From assembly GCA_035765755.1 (NCBI GenBank), contig DASTWW010000220.1:1-5835 (forward strand): DNA of 5,835 nt, given 5' to 3'. This document shows, piece after piece, positions 1-5,683 of the stretch. The DNA comes from DASSKA01 sp035765755. Lineage in GTDB: Bacteria; Actinomycetota; Actinomycetes; Propionibacteriales; Nocardioidaceae. A program made the translations under genes and the position numbers. The first letter of the stretch is position 1. The number at the start of each line of letters is the position of its first letter. Below the pieces are notes generated by a model. The model was not told the origin of the DNA. It ran no database searches and saw nothing but the letters and a program-made list of their open reading frames with translations.

Positions 1-1
1 C

Positions 2-631
2 AGCGCCGGCGCGGCGAACGCCGCCACCGGCTACCGGTACTGGAACTACTTCCACGTCCAGAACGGGCAGTACGCCTTCGCCAAGACCGGCGCCGGCGAC
101 TACACCCCGAAGAACGGGGCCGTCGAGGCCTACCGCTACGGCACCTCCACCACCAGCAAGGGCATCCCGCCGCGCGCGGACCTGTCGAAGTACGACTTCG
201 CCGCCATCTGCAAGGGCACCAAGGCCGCGTCCGGGCAGAAGCGGGTCGCGGTGATCATCGACTACGGCACCAAGGCCGACGCGCCCTCCGGCGAGACCCC
301 GCCCGCCCCCCGCACCGCCTGCGCGGCGGTGCCCAGCGACGCGAACGGCCAGCAGGTCCTGGACGCGGTCGCCCAGGTGCGGCAGCACCCCTACACCTGC
401 GGCATCGACGGCTACCCGGCCTCTGGCTGCTCGGTGACGGTCAAGAACGCCACCGAGTCCACCGGCCAGCCGGTGTCCTTCGCGCTGCCCAAGGCGGCCT
501 CCGGAAACAGCAGCGCCGGCAGCGCGACGGGTGGGTCCGGTGCCGGCCCGTGGCCGTGGGTCGCGCTGGCGGTGATCTGCCTGGCGCTGGCCTGGGGCGC
601 CTACGCCATGAACAAGCGCCGCTCCCGCTAG
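2..631 (+). CDS. SCO2322-family secreted, membrane-anchored protein (5' end missing)
   Basis: The frame is open from the window edge to TAG at 629-631, giving 209 visible residues; the start and signal-peptide core lie outside the window. The first residues (SAGAANAA, then TGYRYW) look like the end of a signal peptide with an Ala-rich cleavage site. Visible residues 9-165 form an extracytoplasmic domain. It has a YRYW motif near the mature N terminus, the conserved-looking block VIIDYGT..DAPSGETPPAP..AC (about 84-107) and CGIDGYPASGC (133-143). Cys70, 107, 133 and 143 could form two disulfides. A Gly/Ser/Ala linker (165-182) leads to one membrane helix (about 184-203) and a basic tail KRRSR, so the protein should face outward, anchored at its C terminus. 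I recognise this from memory as the actinobacterial SCO2322 family, found beside ECF transporter genes; its biochemical role is unknown. It is followed 8 bases later by the EcfT-like gene. A role in capturing or presenting the transported compound is inference. Confidence 0.85.
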   Translation, partial: SAGAANAATGYRYWNYFHVQNGQYAFAKTGAGDYTPKNGAVEAYRYGTSTTSKGIPPRADLSKYDFAAICKGTKAASGQKRVAVIIDYGTKADAPSGETPPAPRTACAAVPSDANGQQVLDAVAQVRQHPYTCGIDGYPASGCSVTVKNATESTGQPVSFALPKAASGNSSAGSATGGSGAGPWPWVALAVICLALAWGAYAMNKRRSR

Positions 632-639
632 CCACAGCC

Positions 640-1770
640 ATGCGCGCCGCGAACCTGCCCAGCGTCCCCCGGCCTCTGCACCCGGGGGCCTGGTGGGTGT
701 GGGCGATCGGGCTCGCCGCGGCGGCCAGCCGCACCACGAACCCGGCCCCGCTGCTGCTCATCGTGGCGGTCACCGCGCTGGTCGTCGCCGGCCGGCGCAG
801 CGACGCGCCGTGGTCCGCGTCGTACGGCGCGTTCCTGCGGCTCGCCCTGGTGGTGATCGTCATCCGGGTGGTGCTGCAGGCGCTGCTGTCCGCCGACTCG
901 CAGGGACCCACCGTGCTGATCACCCTGCCCCAGGTGCCGCTGCCGTCCGGCACCGGCATCCAGCTCGGTGGCCCGATCAGTCTGGAGGCGGTGCTGGCCG
1001 CGCTGTACCAGGGCCTGCAGCTGGCCACCATCCTGGTCTGCGTGGGCGCCGCGAACGCGCTGGGCAGCGCCCGCCGGCTGCTGCGCTCGGTGCCCGGCGC
1101 GCTCTACGAGGTCGGCGTGTCCTGCGTCATCGCGCTCACCTTCGCCCCGCAGCTGGTCACCGACGCGCGCCGGGTGCGCGAGGCGCACCGGCTGCGCGGC
1201 CGGCGGCGCCGGGGGCTGCGGGCCTGGGCGCGGCTGGCGATGCCCGTCGTCGAGGGCGCCCTGGAGCGGTCGGTGGAGCTGGCCGCGGCGATGGACTCCC
1301 GCGGCTACGGGCGTACGACGGACGTGGCCCGCGTGTCCCGAAGGGTGACGGCCGGACTCGTCTTCGGCGGGCTGCTCGGGGTCTGCGTCGGGGTGTACGG
1401 GCTCCTCGACGGCACCGCCTCGCACTGGCTCGGCCTGCCGACCCTCGCCGGCGGCGCCGTGCTGGCCGCGGCCGGGATCGGCCTGGGTGGCCGGCGCACC
1501 GGCCGCACCCGCTACCGGCCGGACCCGTGGGCGCTGCCCGAGTGGCTGGTGGCCGGCTGCGGGGTGCTCGCCGCGCTGGCCATGTTCGTGCAGATGCGGC
1601 ACGACCCGGCCTCTCTGGTGCTCGCCTCGGTCACCGAGCTGCCTCCGGTGCCGCTGCTGGCCGTGGTCGGCATCCTGATCGGTGCGCTGCCCGTCGTACT
1701 CGCTCCTCCGCCGCCGGCACCCGCCGAGGCCCCTACGAGCGAGCCGGCCCGGTTCGGGGTGGCCGCATGA
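640..1770 (+). CDS. ECF transporter transmembrane component T (CbiQ/EcfT family)
   Basis: 376 residues. This is the membrane coupling subunit that links the ATPases to the S component in energy-coupling-factor vitamin and metal importers. Hydrophobic segments lie at about 17-30, 36-51, 66-83, 118-139 and 157-176. A strongly basic cytoplasmic stretch follows (REAHRLRGRRRRG, 180-192) and then AAAMDSRGYG (215-224). These match the two Arg-containing coupling motifs (A-R-G type) that touch the ATPases in this family; here they read as LRG and SRG. Past residue 235 there are about four more hydrophobic segments (235-256, 268-283, 301-317, 335-354) and a Pro/Ala-rich tail, so it is longer than compact CbiQ proteins of roughly 250 residues. 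I chose ATG 640 over the upstream in-frame start at 550 because the latter would overlap the previous gene by 82 bases and add a non-family N terminus. There is no clear Shine-Dalgarno, so coupling to the previous stop (631) is likely. The stop overlaps the next start as ATGA. Confidence 0.9.
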   Translation: MRAANLPSVPRPLHPGAWWVWAIGLAAAASRTTNPAPLLLIVAVTALVVAGRRSDAPWSASYGAFLRLALVVIVIRVVLQALLSADSQGPTVLITLPQVPLPSGTGIQLGGPISLEAVLAALYQGLQLATILVCVGAANALGSARRLLRSVPGALYEVGVSCVIALTFAPQLVTDARRVREAHRLRGRRRRGLRAWARLAMPVVEGALERSVELAAAMDSRGYGRTTDVARVSRRVTAGLVFGGLLGVCVGVYGLLDGTASHWLGLPTLAGGAVLAAAGIGLGGRRTGRTRYRPDPWALPEWLVAGCGVLAALAMFVQMRHDPASLVLASVTELPPVPLLAVVGILIGALPVVLAPPPPAPAEAPTSEPARFGVAA

Positions 1771-3386
1771 TCGAGCTGCAGCGCGTCTCGGTGCGCTACG
1801 CCGACGCGCCCGCGCCGGTGCTGCGCGAGGTGGACCTGAGCGTCCCGGAGGGCGAGCTGACCCTGGTGATCGGGCACACCGGGTCCGGCAAGACCACCCT
1901 GCTGCGCACCGTGAACGGGCTGGTGCCGCACTTCTCCGGCGGCACCCTGACCGGCCGGGTGCTCATCGCCGGCCGCGACACCCGCACGCACCGGCCCCGC
2001 GACCTCGCCGACGTGGTCGGCTTCGTCGGCCAGGACCCGCTGTCTGGGTTCGTCACCGACACCGTCGAGGACGAGCTCGCCTACGGCATGGAGTCTCTCG
2101 GCCTGCCCGCCGACGTGATGCGCCGCCGGGTCGAGGAGACCCTGGACCTGCTCGGGATGGCCGCGGTGCGCGGCCGGCCGCTGAGCGACCTGTCCGCCGG
2201 CCAGCAGCAGCGGGTGGCCATCGGCTCGGTGCTCACCACCCACCCCCGGGTGCTGGTGCTCGACGAGCCGACCTCCGCGCTGGACCCGCTGGCCGCCGAG
2301 GAGGTGCTGGCCACCCTGCAGCGGCTGGTGCACGACCTCGGGCTGACCGTGCTGCTCGCCGAGCACCGGCTGGAGCGGGTGGTGCAGTACGCCGACCGGG
2401 TGGTGCTGCTCGGGAACGGCACCGTGCAGGCCGGGCCGCCGGAGCAGTTGCTCCGGGACTCCCCGGTGGCGCCGCCGGTCGTGGAGCTGGGCCGGCTGGC
2501 CGGCTGGGAGCCGCTGCCGCTGTCGGTGCGCGACGCACGCCGCCGGGCCACCGGGCTCCGCGAGCGGCTGGCCGGGCTGCAGGCGCCCGGGGACCCCGAG
2601 CCGTCCCCGGAGCCGGCCGCCACCGTCGGTGACCTGGTGGTGCGCTACGGCCGGGTGGTCGCGCTGCGCGGCGTCTCCCTGGAGCTGCGCCGCGGCGAGG
2701 TGGTCGCGCTGATGGGCCGCAACGGGGCCGGCAAGTCCACGCTGCTCAAGACGCTGGTCGGGCTGCGCCGCCCAGACGCCGGGACGGTGCGGGTGGCCGG
2801 TGCGGTGCCGGCCGAGCTGCCGCCGGAGCAGCTGCTGCACCACGTCGGGCTGGTGCCGCAGGTGCCCGGCGACCTGCTGTACGCCGCGACGGTGGCCGAC
2901 GAGTGCGCGAACGCCGACGCCGACGGGCGCGCGCCCGCCGGCACCACCTGGGCGACGTTCCAGCGGCTGGCCGCGGGCGTGCCCGCCGACCTGCATCCGA
3001 GGGACCTGTCCGAGGGGCAGCGGCTGACCCTGGCGCTGGCGGTGGTGCTGGCCGCCCGCCCGCCGGTGCTGCTGCTCGACGAGCCGACTCGTGGGCTGGA
3101 CTACACCGCGAAGCGGCGGCTGGTGCAGATCCTGCGGGGGCTGGCCGCCGAGGGGCACACCGTGCTGCTGGCCACCCACGACGTGGAGCTGGTCGCCGAG
3201 GTGGCCACCCGGGTGCTGATGCTCGCCGACGGGGAGCTCGTCACGGACGCGCCGACCAGTGACGCGATGGTCTCCTCCCCCGCGTTCGCGCCGCAGGTGG
3301 CGAAGGTGCTCGCCCCGCAGCGCTGGCTCACTCCGTCCGCGGTGGCCGCCGCGCTCGCCGACGACGCCGCGGCGGTGGGCGGATGA
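1767..3386 (+). CDS. ECF transporter ATPase, two fused ABC domains (EcfA1-EcfA2 type)
   Basis: 539 residues with two complete nucleotide-binding domains in one chain, which power the ECF importer by ATP hydrolysis on the cytoplasmic face. Domain 1 has Walker A GHTGSGKTT (36-44), Q-loop Gln89, signature LSAGQ (142-146), Walker B VLVLDE (162-167), D-loop SALD (170-173) and switch His200. Domain 2, after a Pro/Glu-rich linker (about 273-285), has Walker A GRNGAGKST (317-325), Q-loop Gln365, signature LSEGQ (414-418), Walker B VLLLDE (434-439) and switch His471. All catalytic positions are present in both halves, so both sites should be active. The start at ATG 1767 overlaps the upstream stop by 4 bases; upstream extension in this frame is only GC-rich open frame. 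The end overlaps the S-component start by 4 bases. The order T, fused A, S in one operon marks a dedicated (group I) ECF system. Substrate cannot be read from the ATPase. Confidence 0.95.
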   Translation: MIELQRVSVRYADAPAPVLREVDLSVPEGELTLVIGHTGSGKTTLLRTVNGLVPHFSGGTLTGRVLIAGRDTRTHRPRDLADVVGFVGQDPLSGFVTDTVEDELAYGMESLGLPADVMRRRVEETLDLLGMAAVRGRPLSDLSAGQQQRVAIGSVLTTHPRVLVLDEPTSALDPLAAEEVLATLQRLVHDLGLTVLLAEHRLERVVQYADRVVLLGNGTVQAGPPEQLLRDSPVAPPVVELGRLAGWEPLPLSVRDARRRATGLRERLAGLQAPGDPEPSPEPAATVGDLVVRYGRVVALRGVSLELRRGEVVALMGRNGAGKSTLLKTLVGLRRPDAGTVRVAGAVPAELPPEQLLHHVGLVPQVPGDLLYAATVADECANADADGRAPAGTTWATFQRLAAGVPADLHPRDLSEGQRLTLALAVVLAARPPVLLLDEPTRGLDYTAKRRLVQILRGLAAEGHTVLLATHDVELVAEVATRVLMLADGELVTDAPTSDAMVSSPAFAPQVAKVLAPQRWLTPSAVAAALADDAAAVGG

Positions 3387-4180
3387 AAAGCCTGGTGCCG
3401 CTCCGGCTGCGCTCCGGGCTGGCGCTGGCCGTGGTCTCCGCGGTCGGGCTGGTCGCCTTCGGTTGGCCGCTGTTCACCGACCCGGGCTCGGCGCTGGACT
3501 CCTCGCACTCCGGGGACGCCCCGCTGGTGTTCGTGGTGCTGCTGCCGCTGCTGGCCGCGGTGGTGCTCGCCGAGCTGACCTCGGGCGGCATGGACGCCAA
3601 GGCGGTGGCCATGCTGGGCATGCTGGCCGCGGTCGGCGGCGCGCTGCGTGCCCTCGGTCCCGGGGTGGCCGGCCTGGAGCCGAGCTTCGCGGTGATCATC
3701 CTCGGCGGACGCGTCTTCGGCCGCGGCTTCGGGTTCGTGCTCGGCGCGGTCACCCTGTTCGTCGGGGCACTGCTCACCGGCGGGGTCGGGCCGTGGCTGC
3801 CGTTCCAGATGCTGGCCGCCGCCTGGGTGGGGTTCTTCGCCGGCTGTCTGCCCCGCAGCGGCGGCCGGTTCTGGCTGGTGGCCTACGCCGTGGTCGCCAG
3901 CCTCGGCTACGGGTTCGTGATCAACCTGTGGTTCTGGCCCTTCGCGTCCTACGGGCCGGAGGTGACCTATGTGGCCGGGGCGCCGCTGCTGGTCAACCTG
4001 CACCGGTACCTCGTCTTCGACGCCACCACCTCTCTGCTCTGGGACGTGGGCCGCGCGGTGCTCAACGGGGCGGTGCTGGCGGTCGCCGGCACGGCCCTGG
4101 TCCGGGCCCTCCGCAGGGCATCGCGGCGGGCCGCCTTCGCCGTACCCGTCGTGTTCGAGCCGCCCCCTGACCGCCCCTGA
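3383..4180 (+). CDS. ECF transporter S component (substrate-binding membrane protein), substrate unknown
   Basis: 265 residues, an integral membrane protein. Hydrophobic segments fall at about 12-31, 48-65, 74-92, 102-131, 141-155, 163-184 and 218-240, followed by a basic then proline-rich C-terminal tail (RALRRASRRAAF...PPPDRP). The block GGVGPWLPFQMLAAAWVGFFAG (starting about residue 133) is the pattern I associate with one group of ECF S components. HRYLVFDATTSLLWDVGRA (207-225) is another recognisable block near the end. In ECF systems the S component binds the substrate directly in the membrane and topples during import. The start is the ATG of an ATGA overlap with the ATPase stop. It is the last gene of the operon, followed by the repeat array and a convergent gcvT. 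I cannot assign a vitamin or metal from residues alone; it is not an evident BioY, ThiT or RibU by anything I can see. Confidence 0.88.
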   Translation: MKSLVPLRLRSGLALAVVSAVGLVAFGWPLFTDPGSALDSSHSGDAPLVFVVLLPLLAAVVLAELTSGGMDAKAVAMLGMLAAVGGALRALGPGVAGLEPSFAVIILGGRVFGRGFGFVLGAVTLFVGALLTGGVGPWLPFQMLAAAWVGFFAGCLPRSGGRFWLVAYAVVASLGYGFVINLWFWPFASYGPEVTYVAGAPLLVNLHRYLVFDATTSLLWDVGRAVLNGAVLAVAGTALVRALRRASRRAAFAVPVVFEPPPDRP

Positions 4181-4184
4181 TTCT

Positions 4185-4223
4185 TACCGATATCGGTACG
4201 GCTACCGCGACCTATCCGTCGCG
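4185..4223. terminator. Possible bidirectional terminator (first hairpins of the array)
   Basis: The perfect palindrome at 4185-4198 and the 6-bp stem at 4206-4223 lie directly after the S-component stop, where transcripts of the ECF operon and of gcvT (from the other side) must end. Neither stem is followed by a U tract on either strand. A classical intrinsic terminator is therefore not shown, although actinobacterial terminators often lack the U tract. This is inference from position and symmetry. Confidence 0.25.
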
Positions 4224-4335
4224 TTACCGACACGACATCGGTACGGCTACCGCGACCCATCCGTCGCGTTACCGACACGACATCGGTACGGCTACCGCGA
4301 CCTATACGTCGCGTTCCGACACGACATCGGTACGA
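4185..4335. repeat. Intergenic tandem array, 45-bp unit, with nested hairpins
   Basis: Three consecutive units start at 4192, 4237 and 4282 (lengths 45, 45 and 44; the third has lost one A in its TTACCGA arm). They are followed by the first bases of a fourth at 4326. Each unit contains CGCGAC-6nt-GTCGCG (4206-4223, 4251-4268, 4296-4313), with the arms identical in all copies while the 6-nt loops differ (CTATCC, CCATCC, CTATAC). Across the unit joins lies TACCGA-7nt-TCGGTA (4225-4243, 4270-4288, imperfect at 4315-4332). At the left edge this arm pair collapses into the 14-bp palindrome TACCGATATCGGTA (4185-4198). CGGTA can also pair with the downstream TACCG through a CGGC loop, so alternative structures exist. 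The array begins 4 bases after the S-component stop and sits between convergent genes. Its GC content (about 62% per unit) is lower than that of the flanking genes. No known repeat family is recognised. Confidence 0.9.
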
Positions 4336-4377
4336 CGGACGGGGCGGATGGGCCAACCGACGAGGAATCTGGCTCGA

Positions 4378-4440
4378 GTCAGGAGGCGACGCTCGGCGTC
4401 ACGAACGGGGTCAGGAGGCGACCGACGGTGTCACAAACGG
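4378..4440. repeat. 32-bp direct duplication of the gcvT 3' end, including the stop codon
   Basis: GTCAGGAGGCGAC occurs at 4378-4390 and again at 4410-4422, and the homology continues through both units (period 32). Read on the - strand, the copy inside gcvT gives PFVTPSVAS-stop. The copy lying beyond the stop also gives PFVTPSVAS-stop, but in a different frame because 32 is not a multiple of 3. The two copies differ at five bases in three codons (TTT/TTC, ACA/ACG, TCG/AGC), and all three changes are synonymous. The outer copy has no start of its own and is not translated by gcvT ribosomes that stop at 4411-4413. Confidence 0.85.
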
Positions 4441-5511
4441 CGGCTTGGTGACCGTGAACGCCTCCCGCCGACCGCGTACGTCGACGAACACCTCGTCCCC
4501 GTCCTTGACCGACCGGTCCAGCAACGCCAGCCCGACCCCCTTGCGCAACGTCGGCGAGAAGGTGCCCGAGGTGACCGAGCCCAGCGTCGCGTCGGACGAG
4601 GAGAGCACGCCCATGCCGGGGCGCGGGATCCCCCGGCCGGCGGCGACGATCCCGCGCAGGATTCGCGAGGCGCCGGCCTCCTTCTCTGCGACCAGCGCGG
4701 CGCGTCCCCAGAACGACTCCTTCTTCCACCCCACCGCCCACCCGAGCCGGCCCTGGTTCGGGGTCACGTCGAGGCTGATGTCCTGGCCGTGCAGCGGGTA
4801 CCCCATCTCGGTGCGCAGCGTGTCCCGGGCCCCGAGCCCGCACGGCGTCACGTCCCCCGCACCGAGCAGCGCGTCCCACACCGCCCCCGCGGAGTCCCAC
4901 GGCACCACCAGCTCGTAGCCGTGCTCGCCGGTGTAGCCGGTCCGGCACACGGTCAGCGACGCGCCGACCAGTGAGGCGGTCACGAACGACATGTACTCGT
5001 GCTCGGTCGGCAGGCCCACCTCCGCGAGCACCGCGGCGGACCGCGGCCCCTGCACCGCCAGGATCGCGCTGCCGGTGTGCTGGTCGGCTACCGCGACCCC
5101 GGAGGGTGCCGAGTCGGCGAGCCGGCGCACCACTTCCGCGGTGTTCGCGGCGTTCGGCACCAGGAACACCTGATCCTCGCCGAACAGGTAGACGATCAGG
5201 TCGTCGACGATCCCGCCGCTCTCGTCGCAGCACAGCGTGTACTGCGCCTTGCCCGGCGCGATCTTGCCCAGGTCGTTGGACAGGCAGGCGTTGACGTACG
5301 ACGCGGCGCCGGGCCCGCGCACCTCCGCCTTGCCCAGGTGGCTGACGTCGAACAGGCCGACCGCCTCGCGGACCGAGGTGTGCTCCTTGACCACCCCGGT
5401 CGGGTACTCCAGCGGCATCTCCCAGCCGCCGAACGGGGCGAACTTCGCCCCCAGCGCGACGTGCCGTTCGTGCAGCGGAGACCGCAACGGTGATCGGGTC
5501 GGCGTGCTCAT
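4411..5511 (-). CDS. gcvT: Aminomethyltransferase, glycine cleavage system T-protein
   Basis: 366 residues, the usual length for GcvT (about 360-375). The enzyme takes the aminomethyl group from lipoylated H-protein, transfers the one-carbon unit to tetrahydrofolate to form 5,10-methylenetetrahydrofolate, and releases ammonia; it is cytoplasmic. Family marks are the N-terminal LHERHVALGAKFAPFGGWEMPLEY (13-36), FDVSHLGK (54-61), GGIVDDLIVY (99-108) with the Asp pair that includes the catalytic Asp equivalent, CRTGYTGEHGYE (189-200), CGLGARDTLRTEMGYPLHGQDI (224-245) and KKESFWGR (263-270). The protein ends KPPFV then TPSVAS, and this short tail is duplicated just past the stop. The ATG start at 5511 is chosen because it opens directly on family sequence. 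There is no Shine-Dalgarno before it, and a -10-like box lies 7 bases upstream. No gcvH or gcvP is beside it and no glycine riboswitch fits in the short upstream region. It is divergent from pepA. Confidence 0.97.
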   Translation of the reverse strand: MSTPTRSPLRSPLHERHVALGAKFAPFGGWEMPLEYPTGVVKEHTSVREAVGLFDVSHLGKAEVRGPGAASYVNACLSNDLGKIAPGKAQYTLCCDESGGIVDDLIVYLFGEDQVFLVPNAANTAEVVRRLADSAPSGVAVADQHTGSAILAVQGPRSAAVLAEVGLPTEHEYMSFVTASLVGASLTVCRTGYTGEHGYELVVPWDSAGAVWDALLGAGDVTPCGLGARDTLRTEMGYPLHGQDISLDVTPNQGRLGWAVGWKKESFWGRAALVAEKEAGASRILRGIVAAGRGIPRPGMGVLSSSDATLGSVTSGTFSPTLRKGVGLALLDRSVKDGDEVFVDVRGRREAFTVTKPPFVTPSVAS

Positions 5512-5518
5512 GCCCGCG

Positions 5519-5524
5519 AACCTA
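5519..5524 (-). promoter_or_regulatory. Candidate -10 box for gcvT (leaderless transcript)
   Basis: On the - strand TAGGTT fits the actinobacterial TANNNT -10 pattern and is separated from the ATG of gcvT by 7 bases, so transcription would begin at or next to the A of the start codon. The lack of a ribosome binding site agrees with a leaderless mRNA, which is common in actinobacteria. No good -35 box is seen at the normal distance. Position-based inference. Confidence 0.4.
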
Positions 5525-5572
5525 TCGCAGCGCCGGGACCCGGCCGGGCCCGGTTCACCCGGCCCGTCCGGC

Positions 5573-5578
5573 TAGCAT
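5573..5578 (+). promoter_or_regulatory. Candidate -10 box for pepA
   Basis: TAGCAT matches the TANNNT -10 consensus on the + strand and is one of the few A/T-containing hexamers in this very GC-rich divergent region. Transcription would start near 5585, at the first base of the tandem repeat, giving a leader of about 100 bases. The nearest -35-like sequence (TTCACC, 5554-5559) is only 13 bases away, so the -35 is weak or absent. Confidence 0.4.
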
Positions 5579-5584
5579 GCGACG

Positions 5585-5662
5585 GCAGCGGACCCGCCGA
5601 TGCGGGCCCGGCAGCGGACCCGCCGATGCGGGCCCGGCATGCGGACCCGACCGGCGGACCCG
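5585..5662. repeat. Tandem repeat in the pepA leader (26-bp unit, about 13-bp sub-period)
   Basis: Two identical 26-bp units (5585-5610, 5611-5636) are followed by a degenerate third. Each unit is built from two near-copies of GCGGRCCCG. The nonamer starts at 5588, 5602, 5614, 5628, 5641 and 5654 (spacings 14, 12, 14, 13, 13), with A or G at the fifth base. Within each 26-bp unit CCCGC-CGAT-GCGGG forms a 5-bp stem with a 4-base loop, extended by two more pairs past one mismatch, so the RNA leader could carry two successive hairpins. The core GGRCCCG also occurs at 5536 and 5546, on the gcvT side of the divergent region. Confidence 0.9.
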
Positions 5663-5666
5663 ATCC

Positions 5667-5677
5667 AGGAAGAGGAG
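5667..5677 (+). promoter_or_regulatory. Strong ribosome binding site of pepA
   Basis: AGGAAGAGGAG contains two purine-rich Shine-Dalgarno matches. The second (GAGGAG, 5672-5677) sits 6 bases before the GTG at 5684, which fixes GTG as the start codon. It contrasts with gcvT on the other strand, which has no such site. Confidence 0.8.
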
Positions 5678-5683
5678 TCGAGG

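Noticed and set aside
550..639. 30-residue N-terminal extension of the T component
   Set aside because: It would overlap the coding end of the SCO2322-like gene and reads as shadow sequence; ATG 640 lies just after that gene's stop.
693..1766. Upstream in-frame extension of the ATPase reading frame
   Set aside because: This part overlaps the T-component gene in another frame and is Arg/Gly/Ala-rich shadow sequence. The ABC domain begins right at ATG 1767, which overlaps the previous stop as ATGA.
1512..3179. 555-codon open frame on the - strand opposite the T and ATPase genes
   Set aside because: It is antisense to two certain genes, rich in Gln/His/Arg/Gly as expected from reading high-GC codons backwards, and shows no domain.
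4192..4332. CRISPR array
   Set aside because: The repeats are contiguous 44-45 bp units with no unique spacers between them, and no cas genes are present.
3969..4451. Small protein with 15-residue repeats (RYGYRDLSVALPT-like) encoded through the 45-bp array
   Set aside because: A 45-bp period keeps frames open on both strands by arithmetic. The frame starts inside the S component and has no ribosome binding site, so DNA/RNA symmetry explains the array better.
5085..5099. 15-base match (CGGCTACCGCGACCC) between gcvT and the 45-bp array
   Set aside because: It lies in a normally coding, conserved-looking part of gcvT and lacks the hairpin arms, so it is most simply chance or codon bias.
4379..5233. 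284-codon - strand frame ending in the same PFVTPSVAS peptide
   Set aside because: It is the out-of-frame shadow of gcvT that runs into the duplicated tail. Its body has no recognisable protein features, and only the last residues are of interest (reported as a finding).
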